Origin: Thermothelomyces thermophilus ATCC 42464
Taxonomy: Eukaryota; Ascomycota; Sordariomycetes; Sordariales; Chaetomiaceae
Direction of reading: 5' to 3'
DNA length: 64,000 nt
Assembly (NCBI RefSeq): GCF_000226095.1
Contig: NC_016476.1
Location: 620,001-684,000 of the forward strand
The position numbers were made by a program, and so were the translations under genes. This document shows, piece after piece, positions 37,604 through 50,000 of this stretch (the first letter of the stretch is position 1; each line of letters begins with the position of its first letter). The notes under the pieces are model-generated. The model saw nothing but the letters and a program-made list of their open reading frames with translations, ran no database searches and was not told where the DNA came from.

Positions 37604-38051
37604 TGTGACGAACCTAACTCAGACTCCTTCTAAAAGGGTTCAGACGGAGGTGAATTAAGCGGGACAAGCGTACAGGTCGTCTAAGGGATTCGGTAAAGCT
37701 AAAGGGTTCACAACAACACTAGAGTTGTCTCTCACAGTAGTCAGCGATGCTTGGTATAAGTACTGTAATTGTAGGTTACTATCACTAGTGAACTCCTAGA
37801 GTTCACTATAACGAGTGACTAGCTAGCTATATATATATAATTATCTGCCCCTCTTTAATAGTTATTACTAGTACCACTTCGCCTTTTACTCCGTGATTCT
37901 GCGTTGTCGACGGTGATATGTTATTATCACTAGTAAAGACCTTAGTCTTGGCAGTAATAATCTTTTGATTGGTCCGTCAAGTGATTAGCTGTTAGAATGT
38001 CCCGCGTCCTGGCTGCAGCCTGCCGGGCCGTCTATATGCTTGTCTGTAACA
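37604..38051 (-). repeat. Solo LTR B2 (B type, 448 bp)
   Basis: Complete B-type LTR (TGTGACGAACC to GTAACA on the plus strand) with perfect target duplication TTTAG (37599-37603 and 38052-38056) and no internal region. It arose by LTR-LTR recombination after insertion into the LINE. It contains the B palindrome and TATATATATA. Confidence 0.93.
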
Positions 38052-38299
38052 TTTAGCCTCTTCTAATAGGACCTTAAGGGCCTATTTGTTACCTTAAGTA
38101 TTCTATTAAAGGATCTTAATTTACATTTAAGGTAATTAGGGCGGAGGCCGAAGGTATAATAGTAGGCTCTATAGCTATTATCCCCTTGGCCGGTTATAAA
38201 AAGGAGGGGGTTCTAGGCTATAAAAAGGAGATATAGGTCTGTTAGGCGTCGAACAAGGCATACCTAGCCGCCTACTAGGCTAGGGTAGGCCTCCTATAG
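38052..38299 (-). pseudogene. Tad-like LINE ORF2, N-terminal part
   Basis: Joins 37603 in frame after removal of B2. The minus strand reads K-C-K-L-R-S-F-N-R-I-L then, across the solo LTR, Y-D-L-L-A-I-Q-E-L, the start of the endonuclease domain (family Y-D-I-L-A-I-Q-E-P). Cut at 38299 by C2. ORF1 is not seen. Confidence 0.65.
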
Positions 38300-38702
38300 T
38301 GTGACGAACCCAACTCAGACTTCTTTTAAAAGGGTTTAGACGAAGGTAGATTAAGCAGGACAAGCAGGCAGGTCGTCTAAGGGATTCGGTAAAGCCAAAG
38401 GGTTTATAACAACACTAGAGTTATCTCTTATAGTAATTAGCAATGCTTGGTATAAGTACTGTAATTATAATTGTTATTACTAGTAAACTCCTAGAGTCTA
38501 CTATAACGAGTGACTATTTATATATATATATACTTCTGTCGGTCGCTTATAGTCCCCTTCTATCCTGTCCTTAGATCGCCTTCGGTAGCTAGCTATCCTC
38601 CGCTATCTTTCCCTTTTAGGCAATTGTTCGCCCATAGTAGCCTACGCTCCCTAGCGATCCCATATTAGCCTTGCTTCGTGCCCTTCTTGATTGGTGGCTT
38701 AT
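38300..38702 (-). repeat. 3' LTR of C2, outer part
   Basis: C-type LTR from TGTGACGAACC up to the D1 insertion; the last five bases CTTAT are the D1 target. The rest of this LTR is 46199-46247, giving about 452 bp in total. Confidence 0.9.
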
Positions 38703-39121
38703 TGTGACGAACCTAACTCAGACTTCTTCTAAAAGGGTCCAGACAGAGGTAGGTGAAGCAGGACAAGCAGGCAGGTCGTCTAAGGGATTCGGTGAAGCCA
38801 AAGGGTTCACAACAACACTTAGAGTTATCTCTCACAGTAATCAGCAATGCTTGGTATAAGTACTGTGATTATAATTGTTACCACTAGTGAACTCTCAGAG
38901 TCCACCATAACGAGTGACTATCTATATGTATATATAATCCTAGTGATCATTCCTTATCACGGTAATCGTAAGTGATCGCATGGTAGTAATTACCCTAATT
39001 ACTAGTGAGCGTAGTAATTACTATGCTTCCTATGCTATAATTGGTCCTTTCGTTCCTTCGACTTGATTAGCCCATTCGTGCTAGTAGCTTAGGCGGCATC
39101 TATATGTATATTTCCGTAATA
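38703..39121 (-). repeat. 3' LTR of D1 (419 bp)
   Basis: Plus-strand start TGTGACGAACC, end CCGTAATA (from CCGTGACA). U3 carries several GTGATC/GTGATT-like repeats (about 38940-39025) and an ATTGG box, unlike A, B or C U3. A TATGTATATATA box lies at about 38926. Confidence 0.9.
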
Positions 39122-39250
39122 TGATGCCCTCCCTCTAAGGCTTTCGACCTAAAAGCCCTCTTTAGGCCGTCTCAAATAGTGCTAACATCCCTTGCGTTCC
39201 TTATACGTGTTTTTCTCCTTAGCCTCTTGTTACCCTTTGTACTATTAGTT

Positions 39251-39861
39251 ATACCGTCTAACGCGCGTAGATCCCTAGCATTTATTCGTCATAAGCATTT
39301 AGCTTAGTTTATTTCTAATCACAGGTTCATAGTAATAGCGTATTCTCATTACACAGAGTATAACTAAGTGTATAAGATGATTAAAAAATCTTGTCGCTAC
39401 AAGGCTTATATACGTTAGGGTCGTGCTTACGATGGTTCTAGCGTTTTAGTTTCTTCTTGTAAGTTCCTATTTCCTTGTAAGAACATATCTCTGATTATAA
39501 CGTAGTAGATCGTATCATACGCGAGCAACGTCGTTTGAAGGCTGAAGAGAAAGAGGCCGAAGCCTTGCTACGAGAATATTAACGTAAAGCTTCCAAGGCA
39601 TTAGCCTGTCTGACTTAGGTCTGTGAACAATGAGAGTTCCTAGTAGAGAAGGGGGCAGATATAGTTATATAGGGTTTGTCGAATCTAGACGAATTGGAGG
39701 CAGTAGAATAGCAGGAATCGGGGGCCGTTATATAGCTTAACGGTGGCGTCGACGTTATTAACTAGGGCGCTATTTTCGGTTCTATCTTAGATTTGCCTTT
39801 GGCCGATCCGGGTTCTGCCGATAGAACTATTCCAATTTCTCAGAGCAGTTTAAATTCTTAA
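39251..39861 (+). pseudogene. Antisense Zn-cluster gene, D1 copy
   Basis: Start ATG is now ATA at 39251. The first of the six cluster codons is at 39341. Spacing is C-x2-C-x6-C-x8-C-x2-C-x6-C, and all six positions are now TAT or TAC, as expected if every TGY was hit by G-to-A. N-terminus basic (A-R-R-S, R-H-K-H). Downstream from about 39530 is a strongly charged coiled-coil segment (L-K-A-E-E-K-E-A-E-A), then a hydrophobic/acidic tail (G-S-I-L-D-L-P-L-A-D) to TAA at 39859. The total is two bases off frame, so one small indel lies between cluster and coil. Confidence 0.75.
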
Positions 39862-42800
39862 CTAGTTCTTATAAGTTATCTTCTAGTCCGAAATCGAGCT
39901 ATTTAACCAGGTACTACAGTTCCCTGTCAATAATATATAAATCTAGAATTTCTTTGATGTCCTATTCTTCTTCCTTGTCTTCTGCTTTGATATATATAGC
40001 AACCTTGGCGTTTTTTGGTACTAGTTCGAGAAGTGAAATATAAAAAACATCTATCTGTAGTTGTATAGATAATAGTAACGATAGTCGGTAGTTAGATATC
40101 GAAATTCGTTCTTTGATAACAAAGGGTCTAACCTTCTTAAAGTCTAGCTTCGTGCTTAGTCGTTTAGTTCGTAAGTTCTATACGATTAGGTAGACTTTGT
40201 CTCCCCTTTCTAGGCAAGGTCCCTCGAGCCTGTGTTTATCATAGTAGTTCTTCATTCTAGTCTTGACAAACTCGAGTTCCTTTTTGAGTTTTTTATACAG
40301 TATATACATTTGTTCCGCTTTGACTGCTGCTCTCGGCACCGTGACCTTTGGTCCTTGCCTAAGGTTTGCTTTATATCCGTAGTTCGCGAAGAACGGTATA
40401 ACTTTGGTCGTTTCTATTGGCGTCGTGTTATAAGCGAGTTATACTATTAGCAATAGTATGACCTAGTCGTCTTGCTAGTAGTTGACGTAAGAACGGAGAT
40501 ACTACTTGATAACTTGGTTTAGTCGCTCCGTTCGTCCGTCAGTCTATAGGTAATATACCGTTAATAGCTTGCTATTGACGCCCAATCGTTACATTAATGC
40601 TTGCCAGAACTTCGATGCGAACTTAGTGTCTCTGTCGGTGATCTATTCTTGTAGCCAAGCATATACTAATGTAACTTGCCGATAGATTACGTCTACCAAC
40701 TATTTCGCTATCTAGGACTCCTTATAGGGAAAGAAGTATACTTACTTGGTTAGGCGATCTACTATAGTAAGAATACTATCATAGGTCACTCCTATAGCTA
40801 TATCCTTAGATTCTAGCAGCTTTATAATAAAGTCTATCGTAACTAAACTCTATAGTTTGTCAGCTATTAGTAGTGGCTAAAGTAGTCTATATAGCTTGTA
40901 TTATACCGTTTTGCTCCGATTGTAGATGTCGTAGTTCCGTACGACTTCCTTAACTCGTACTATTAACTATGGAAAGTCATAGTGTTTCTTGACTTGTGTG
41001 ATAGTCTTCGTAACTCCTTTATGTCCTCCGAGTTTCGACTTATAGAGTTCTCGAATCATCCGTAGCTATTGATCTTTATCGTAGATATACGCTTTACCTC
41101 GGTACTAGAGTTTCCTATCTTCTTCCTCTACTCCATCAGGTACTACTAGTCTGGGTGCTGCTTGATACTATGCCTTATTAATCCTTTCTTCTCGAAAGAT
41201 TACGTAGCATTCTAGGAACGAGTCAAGTAGATCATCTTCTACGGGTATCTATATTTCGTGATACAGCGTTCCGTCTGTCTGTTCCTTAAACAACGGTGGT
41301 ATCGTTCCTATTCGTCCTTCCGTATGATCCGTTCGTTGGCTTAAGATGTCTGCTTGTACGTTCTCTTTGCCCTTCTTGTAGTAGATCTTAAAGTTAAATT
41401 CCGCGAGGAATTCTACCTATCGTATTTATCGTCCGTTAAGCTCCTTCGTCATCGTAAAGTATCGTAAATTCTTGTAATCTATATACACTTATACCGGTTT
41501 AATCGTACTACTAAGGTATAGTCGCTATTCCTTGAAAGCTTTGACAATCGTAAGTAGTTCCTTGTCGTAGATCGGATAATTAAGACGTGGTCTATCGAGC
41601 TTCTTTAAAAAGAAGGCTATAGGATATAGCTTTCCTTATCTGTCTCGTTATCCTAATTGTCCTCCAATAGCGTAGTCTAAAGCGTCCGTTTCTACCTCGA
41701 ATGACTTCTTAGGGTCTAGCAATACCAGTACTAGATCTTTAGTAATGGCGTCGTGGATTTACGTAAATGCTTGCTCGTGTTACTCTTCCTATTAGAATTT
41801 AGCATTCTTCTTGGTAAGTTCGTATAAAGGTCGTACGATCGCTCCAAAGTTCTTAATGAACATTCGGTAGAAGTTTATAAATCTGATAAAGCTTCGTACT
41901 TCCATAACTAACATCGGTTATAGCTAATTCTTAATAGCTTCAATCTTTAAAGGTTCTATCCGAATTTGTCCTAGGGATATTTCGTATCCTAAAAACACCG
42001 TTTTTCTAACGTGGAATTCGCTCTTTTCCTTGTTAACTAATAATTTATACACGTATAGTACGTCTAGCACTGCTTTCACGTGCTTCCGGTGTTCGTCTAT
42101 CGTCTTGGAGAAGATAAGTATGTCGTCGAGATAATATACTATAAATTTGTCGAGAAAGGGTCGGATAGCTTGATTAATTAGGGCTTGGAACGTTGCTAGC
42201 GCGTTCGTAAGTCCGAATGGCATGACGAGGTACTTGTAGTGGCTATAGGGTATCCTAAAGGCCGTTTTCCACTCGTCGCCTTCTTTGATCTATATATAGT
42301 TGTAGGCCGATGGCAAGTCAAGACGCGTAAAATATTAGGCTCTTGCTAACTAATCTCGGAGCCATAAGATCAGCGGTAACAGGTATCGGTTTTTCATAGT
42401 CTGCTTATTAAGTTACCAATAGTCGACATATAACCGTAGCTTTCCGTCTTTCTTAGGCATAAACAGGATTAGGTAGCCTACTAGCAATATCGATAGGCAG
42501 ATATATCCTCTTCAAAGGTTCTCCTCTAAATATCGCTTAAGTTCTTTATTCTATATCTAGCTCATATAGTAAATCTTAAAGAACTTTAGTCATACTCCTT
42601 CTTTAAGCTTAATCTTGTAATCCTATAGACCATATTCTAGTAATCCTTCTAAATGCTTTGGTTCGAATGCTAGGTATCCTTCGTATTCCTTTAGTACTTC
42701 CCTAGTCTTGTCTCGTCTCTCGGTTTTCTAATAGTATATAAACTTGGTTCTATTTATAGCGATGCTAGCGATTTCTCCTATCTTAACCTACTACTCTAAT

Positions 42801-43324
42801 TACAGTGCTCCGCATTTGTTAACAGAGAGAATAGCTATCGGCGATTTAGCTTGTTCCTCCTATCGCGATATCGATGTCGTTATGCCGCCTCTTCCAGAGT
42901 CCGTAGTAGTCTGCCTACCACTGTCCGTCTCTTGTGGTAGATCCGTAGGATATGCCTTCCCCTAAGCATCGTCCGCTCGCGATCCTTGCACGCTCCCTAT
43001 CTTGCTAGTCAAATACAACTCCATTTAGGGTCGCAGGTGGCTACTATTCTTCTAGCTAATGTCCGGGTTATAATCTTTATACTATAGTAACCCTAATATT
43101 ATATCTTTGTTGTCGCTTATATCTATAATGCTAAATATGACTACTATAGTCTTCCCTACTATAGTAATATTGATCGGTTTGGTCTTCTTATATACCTACT
43201 ACGTTAGAAATAGCCCTTTGATTATGCCATGCTTCCGCTTTATTCTCTAGGGTATCTACAGCTAATTTACAAGTATCGGTGAAATTAGATTTATCTCTGC
43301 TCTACTATCCACTAGTACAAGCAT
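39770..43324 (-). pseudogene. pol, element D1
   Basis: From the Met codon 43324-43322 to TAG at 39770, 1185 codons in one frame. Protease has V-D-S-R-A-E-I-N near 43310. The open stretch 42223-41924 covers the RT palm (M-P-F-G-L-T-N-A through Y-L-D-D-I-L-I-F-S) with catalytic Asp pair intact, a sign of light RIP. RNase H lies about 41330-41700, integrase 40150-41150, chromodomain remnant near 39880-40000. Stops at Gln/Trp sites still inactivate it. The final TAG could itself be a mutated CAG. Confidence 0.8.
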
Positions 43325-45747
43325 TTCGTGCTATTTCTACTATGCTATTATCTATAATCGCTTGTCTTGCTACTATCGTCTAAAGATTGCGGCGATTTCC
43401 TATATTTCTACCGGGAGGTCTTAATATAGTGGTCTCTTATGCTAGTCCCTCCTATACTACGCTACTACTTGCCACTACGCAGGCGTTAATGGTTTCCGGG
43501 CCCCTCGAAGGGCCCTAACCCGTTTCCCAGGTCAGTGCTAACCTCTTCGGTTATTCGGCTAATAGTAGCTTCGTTAATCGTGCTCATTTCCGTAAGCCAT
43601 TAAGTGCTTACGGCTTCCTACCATTAGGTCTGTTCTGCTTTCCGTCGTACGTACTATAGCTTTATCTAAAGCTCCCGAATTCGCAATTTCTTTTCGTCCG
43701 TATAATAGAGGCAATCGTTACTCTAGTACGAGTCCTACATGTCTTGTCCTATTCCATAGTACCTAGGCCAGGCTCGTCTTAGAACTATCATGATACTTTC
43801 TAGATCATAGGCTTCGATCTTCTAGAGCAATTCGGCCGCTCTATTTCCTACATCGTAAACCTATTCTATAGGGCGTAAGCTTCCGTCCTCATTTCCTTGT
43901 CAGGTCGGCTAGTGATTGTTTTCGAATTTGTCGCGGAAGTGGTATCGGCATTCGTGTACCACACACTGGAACCAAGGCACTTGCGTATGTGCCTCGTGTC
44001 GAGGGTATAGTCATGTAGCATTGCCTAGGAGGTATTGGAATTCTTTCCTAAATCCTTCCCATTGTATATAGACCGTAGGTATTCTAGTGCTAATATAGGA
44101 GTATTTCTTCTAGTAGCTTTCCTACGTACGCTTGTCTTTTCTACGGTTCGCTTGTATAAACTAGTATTCTAGGTTCCGTACGTCGTTGCTAAGTTACTAG
44201 CCGTCAAGATACTCGGCATAGCTATTAGGCCTATCATATATTATAGGCTATTCTCCTTTAATAGTTTCTACAATATATTAGAGTTCTCTCATTTCGTCCC
44301 TTATTCTATCGCTTTACTAGGCAAGTCGAATTAAACATCTATCCCGTTCATATAGTTCTATATTAAGCCAAAAAACTTCATTACGATACTATTCGATTCA
44401 TTCCTAGAGGAATAAAACATTAGGTCTAGGTCTTTTGATTCCTTAGGTATCGGTTATCCACGATCCATCCCACCTCTATGTAACTATAAAACCCTACTAC
44501 CTCAAGGCTAGGAAAATCGAAACTAGCGGTATATACTCTCCTGCCATATCCTATTTGGCAAGACCTATCTCTAGGTCTATAGTAACCAGTTCGGAGTACG
44601 GTGCTTATTTGTCTTTACCATTATCGTCATGTCCGAGACTGTCCATGTCATTACCCCTATCTTCGTAGCTCGTAGCCGCTACTTCGATGACGTCCTTAGT
44701 AGTTTCGTCGATAGCTATAACTTCCTTTCTAGGGACTGTCTTCTACTCTTTCTTCGGGCTATAACATTCTCGCTTATAGTGCCCTTTCTTCCTATAGTTA
44801 TAGTAGGTAACATTAGACTTATCTTTAGTTGTCTTCTTCTAGTCCTGCTTCTATGCTATGTCTATATCTATAGCTCTAGGGTACGTCCTATACGAGGTAC
44901 TAATATACGATCGCTTTTTCTTGTCGTTAGCTTTAACTGTGGTTCCGTTTATTCGACCTCGTTTCTATTACTCTCATATATAGAGTCGATCATCGATTTT
45001 GATGGCCTATATAATGTATTTGTCTAGGGTCTTAGGCTGATCGTACTTATATAGCTCGTCCTTGACCTTTTCCTTTAAGCCGTTGTAAAACAGTTACATT
45101 AATGCCTTGTCGTTAAGCTAAGATTTAAGTATGTCCTATCTAAACTATATAGCGTAGGAGGCTACTAACTTAGTCTATCGAAGATTAGCAAGTCTTTCTT
45201 ACGTATAAATCTTCTTATCTTTATTACTAAAAACCTTCCAAAGCTCTTCTTCGAAATGGTCGTAAGATCGGAAGACTACCTGTATAAACGCATCTCGGTC
45301 ATCTTCGTCTTCCTTAGTAAGGTAGTCGTTCTATATAGGCTTAAACCATCTAAGTGCCTTACCCTCTAGTCTTATAGCTATATAGAGGACTTTAGCTTTA
45401 TCGTCTAGAAACTTATTATCATTAAGCCAGAAGTAAGATCGGAGGTTTATTAGGAATCCTATAAGATCCTCCTTAGTTCCTCCGTATTTGCTAGGTAGTT
45501 CGATCTTAATACACTTCGCTTTAGTAGTCTCGAGCGTCTCGATTTTAGCGTAGGCCTCGTTGACCAACTTCTACAAGTACTTTTCGCGGTTCTTGAGTTC
45601 CTTGATTCGAGCTTAAGCAGCCTTGTCTCTCTGGTCTAACTCCTAGATCTGCTGCTAGAGTTGACCGAGCTAAGCAAGCAGCTATTCGGCCATGACGTTA
45701 GTAGCCATGTCGATGTCAAGGTCGAAGTTACCTCCGTTCTAAACCAT
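43325..45747 (-). pseudogene. gag, element D1
   Basis: ATG preserved at 45747-45745. A 78-codon open stretch (45567-45331) reads E-L-P-S-K-Y-G-G-T-K-E-D-L and L-E-G-K-A-L-R-W-F-K-P, a Ty3-type capsid signature. CCHC knuckle near 44805-44765 has its first two Cys changed to Tyr. The frame is -1 relative to pol. The gag end is not defined because stops are RIP-made; the interval is given up to the start of pol. Confidence 0.72.
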
Positions 45748-45774
45748 AATAGAACAAAGGGAGTAGTAATAATA

Positions 45775-46193
45775 TGTGACGAACCCAACTCAGACTTCTT
45801 CTAAAAGGGTCCAGACGGAAGTAGGTAAAGCGGGACAAGTAGGTAGGTTGTCTGAGGGATTTGGTAAAGCTAAAGGGTTTATAATAATACTTAGAGTTGT
45901 CTCTTACAGTAATTAGCAATGCTTAGTATAAGTACTGTGATTGTAATTGTTACCACTGGTAAACTCTTAGAGTCTACTATAACGAGTGACTATCTATATA
46001 TATATATAATCCTAATGATCATTCCTGATTACGGTGATCGTGAGTGATCGTATAGTGGTGATTACCCTGATTATTAGTGAGCGTAGTGATCACTATGCTT
46101 CCTATGTTGTAATTGGTCCTTTCGTTCCTTCGACTTGATTGGCCTATTCGTGCCAGTGGCTTAGGCGGCATCTGCATGTATATTTCCGTGATA
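45775..46193 (-). repeat. 5' LTR of D1 (419 bp)
   Basis: Partner of 38703-39121; ends CCGTGATA, followed by CTTAT. It is less mutated than the other LTR, so the GTGATC repeats are clearer. Confidence 0.9.
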
Positions 46194-46198
46194 CTTAT

Positions 46199-46247
46199 TT
46201 AGCCTGCTATACCCTACTAGGTTGCGGTATATAGTTGGCTTGTGACA
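46199..46247 (-). repeat. 3' LTR of C2, inner part
   Basis: Completes the LTR interrupted at 38702; ends CTTGTGACA and adjoins the TAATGCCCCTTC polypurine-tract complement. Confidence 0.88.
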
Positions 46248-46363
46248 TAATGCCCCTTCTTTAGGGCTTTCGACCTAAAAGCTTCTTATAACTTGTTTTA
46301 AGTACTACTAATACCCCCTTTTCTTGGTAGGTAACGTCCTTCTTCTGCTAACTTCCTTTTGCT

Positions 46364-47043
46364 ATAGCTAATCGTATTCCTAGGAATCGTCGCGATCTTA
46401 AACGCAAACGACACGCTATTACGATTAAGATTAAGCAAGAGGGTTATAAAGTTACTATACCTTACAAGCGTTATTAGAATACGAAGCTACGAAAGCGTTA
46501 TATAATAATAGAAGATTTTTAAACAAGTGTTAAAACTATATTTATATAGACAAGAAGTATAATAGTCTAAACGTTATAGATGCCTATAGGTTCTTCGTTA
46601 TTTTCCTTTATAGTCTTAGGTTACTAACTATCTTAGTCCTTTCGAATTTATTAGAGCAGGAGAAGGTTTCAAGGGAGATTACTAAGACTAAGGCATTACT
46701 TGCTTAGACGTTAAGCTATTTAAGTTAATTACGTCGTTTATAGCAATCCTTACGCGATCGTAGTACCGAAGTTTTTTGTTATAGCATAGCTCGTCTAGAG
46801 GAGGAGGAAGAGCTAGATATTCCTTTGCCGATATCGGAGATATAGACCCTTACAGGTTAGGCTTAGGCATTAGGTGCTTTTGACGTGCTTGATTAGGAGT
46901 TAATTAGGTTAGATCCTAGTCCTAATTCTAGCAGGTTCTCCTCTTTTTCTATTAGGGAATAGGCTTTAGAGCTGGTTCTTATAGCCGGTTAGGATACTAC
47001 TAGTAGAACTACTTTAGTTTCTTAGGGTAATTTAGGTTCTTAA
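46364..47043 (+). pseudogene. Antisense Zn-cluster gene, C2 copy (C type)
   Basis: Aligns along its length with 19748-20425 of C1. Start ATA (former ATG) at 46364, stop TAA at 47041-47043. Length is 680 bp because of a 2-bp T insertion near 46530 relative to the 678 bp of C1. The first three cluster positions are all TAC/TAT. The coil and the S-stop-G-N-L-G-S tail are recognisable. Confidence 0.7.
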
Positions 47044-50000
47044 CAGATTCCTATAAGTTATCTTCCAGTCCGAAATCAAGCTATTTAACTAGGTACTATA
47101 GTTCTCTGTTAATGATACGTAAATCTAAAATTTCTTTAACATCCTATTCTTCTTCCTTGTCTTCTACCTTAATATATATAGTAACCTTAGCGTTTTTCGG
47201 TACTAGTTCGAGCAGCGAAATATAAAAAACATCCGTCTATAGTTATATAGGTAATAGTAACGATAGTCGGTAGTTAGATGTCGAAATTCGTTCTTTAATA
47301 ACGAAGGGTCCGACCTTCTTAAAGTCTAGCTTTATACTTGGTCGTTTAGTTCGTAAGTTTCGTACAATTAGGTAGACTTTATCTCCCCTCTCTAGGCAAG
47401 GTCCCTTAAGCCTATATTTGTTATAGTAGTTCTTTATTCTGGTCTTGACAAACTCAAGTTCCTTTTTAAGCTTTTTATATAGTATATATATTTGTTCTAC
47501 TTTGACTGCTGCTCTCGGCACTATAACCTCTAGTCCTTACCTAAGGTCTGCTTTATATCTATAGTTTACGAAGAACGGTGTAACTTTGGTTATTTCTGTT
47601 AGTATTATATTATAAGCGAGTTATACTATTAGTAATAGTATAACCTAGTCGTCTTACTAGTAGTTAACGTAAGAATAGAGATATTACTTAATAACTTAGT
47701 TTAGTCGCTCTATTTGTCCGTCAGTCTACAGGTGATATGCTATTGACAGCTTACTATTAATGCCTAATTGTTACATTAACGCTTGCTAGAACTTTAATAC
47801 GAACTTGGTGTCTCTATCGGTGATCTATTCTTACGGCCAAGTATATATTAATGTAACTTACCAATAGATTATATCTACTAACTATTTAGCTATCTAGGAC
47901 TCCTTATAAGGAAAGAAATATACCTATTTAGTTAGGCAATCTACTATAGTAAGAATACTATTATAGGTTACTCCTATAGCTATATCCTTAGATTCTAGTA
48001 GCTTTATAATAAAGTCTATTATGACCAAGCTCTATAGTGTATCAGCTGTTAGCAGTGGCTAGAGTAGCCTATATAGCTTGTATCGTGCCGTTTTGCTTTA
48101 GTTGCAGATATCGTAGTTCTATACGACTTCCTTAACTTGTGCCATTAACTATAGAAAGTCGTAGTATTCCTTGACTTATACGATAGTCTTCGTAACTCCT
48201 TTGTATCCTCCGAGTTTCGACTTATAGAGCTCTCGAATCATTTGTAGCTATTGATCCCTGTCGTAGATATATACTTTACCTCGGTACTAGAGTTTTTTAT
48301 TTCTTTTTTCCATTCTATTAGGTACTAATAGTCCAGGTGCTACTTAATATTATACCTTATTAATTCTTTCTTCTCAAAAGATTATATAACATTCTGGGAA
48401 CAAGTCAAGTAGATCATCTTCTACAGGTATCTACATTTCGTAATATAGCATTCTGTCTATTCGTTCCTTGAATAACAGTAGTATTATTTCCGTTCAGCCT
48501 TCTATATAATCCGTTTGTCGGCTTAAGATGTCTGCTCGTACGTTCTCTTTGCCCTTCTTGTAGCAGATCTCAAAGTTAAATTCCGCAAGGAATTCTACCT
48601 ATCGTATTTGTCGTCTGTTAAGCTCCTTTGTCATCGTAAAGTATTATAGGTTCTTGTAATCTATATATACTTGTACTAGTTTAATTATACTGCTAAGATA
48701 TAGTCGCTATTCCTTAAAAGCCTCAACAATTATAAATAGTTCCTTATTGTAAATTAGATAATTAAGACATAATATATCGAGCTTCTTTGAAAAGAAGGCT
48801 ATAGGATGTAGCTTTCCTTATTTGTCTTATTATCTTAATTATCCCCTAATAGTATAGTCTAAAGCGTCTATTTCTACCTTAAATGGCTTCTTGGGGTCTA
48901 GTAGTACTAGTATTAGGTCTTCGGTAATAGCGTTACGGATCTATATAAATACTTACTCGTATTACTCTTCCTATTGGAATTTAGCATTCTTCTTAGTAAG
49001 TTTGTACAAAGGTCATACGATCACTCTAAAGTTCTTAATAAACATTTGGTAGAAGTTTACAAATCTAATAAAGCTTTATACTTCCGTAACTAACGTCGGT
49101 CGTAGCCAATTCTTGATAGCTTTAACCTTTAAAGGTTCTATCCGAATTTATCCTAGGGATATTTCGTATCCTAAAAATACCGTTTTCCTAATGTAGAATT
49201 CGCTCTTTTCCTTATTAACTAATAGTTTATATATGTATAGCGTGTCTAGTACTACTTTTATATACTTCTAGTATTTGTCCATTATCTTAGGAAAGATAAG
49301 TATATTGTCAAGATAATATACTACAAATTTGTCGAGAAAGGGGCAGATAGCTTAATTAATTAGGGCTTAGAACGTTACTAGCGCGTTCATAAGTCCGAAT
49401 AGCATGACGAGGTACTCGTAGTAGCTATAGAGTATCCTAAAGGCCGTTTTCCATTTATTGCCTTCTTTAATCCGTATATAGTTATAGGCCGATAGCAAGT
49501 CAAGACACATAAAATATTAGGCTCCTACTAACTAATCCTAGAGCCGTAAGATTAGCAGTAATAGGTATCGGTTTTTCACGGTCTATTTGTTAAGTTGCCA
49601 ATAGTCAATATATAACTATAGCTTTCCGTCTTTCTTAGGTATAAATAGGATTAGGTAGCCTACTAGCAATATCAATAGGTAGATATATTCTTTTTAAAGG
49701 TTCTCCTCCAAATATTGCTTAAGTTCTTCGTTCTATATCTAGCTTGTATAGTAAATCTTAAAGAACTTTAGTCATGCTCCTTCCTTAAGCTTGATCTTAT
49801 AATCCTATAGGCTATATTCTAGTAGTCCTTCTAGATGCTTTGGTTTGAATGCTAGGTGTTCTTTGTATTCTTTCGGTACTTCCTTAGTCTTATCTTGTCT
49901 CTTAGTTTTCTAATAGTATATAAACTTGGTTCTATCTATAGTAATGCTAGCGATTTCTCCTGTCTTAACCTATTACTCTAATTATAGTGCTCCGCATTTA

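Larger units (their letters stand above)
38703..46193 (-). mobile_element. Ty3/gypsy element D1, complete
   Basis: 7491 bp, two 419-bp D-type LTRs, perfect target duplication CTTAT (38698-38702 and 46194-46198). Less RIP-damaged than C1 or C2: the RT catalytic Y-L-D-D and a 99-codon RT stretch survive. Nested in the C2 LTR, so younger than C2. Confidence 0.94.

Noticed and set aside
38671-38859. 62-codon plus-strand open run
   Set aside because: Crosses the C2 LTR/D1 LTR boundary; chance run in LTR sequence.
40232-40450. 72-codon plus-strand open run in D1
   Set aside because: Complement of the integrase C-terminal segment; the same run appears in A at 62296-62517 for the same reason.
44629-45027. 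Open runs opposite gag at 44629-45027, 51952-52209, 58957-59250 (plus) and 29500-29766 (minus)
   Set aside because: These are complements of the gag CCHC region in four copies. Leu/Ser/Tyr-rich composition is what complementing a RIPped Lys/Arg/Asp/Glu-rich segment gives.
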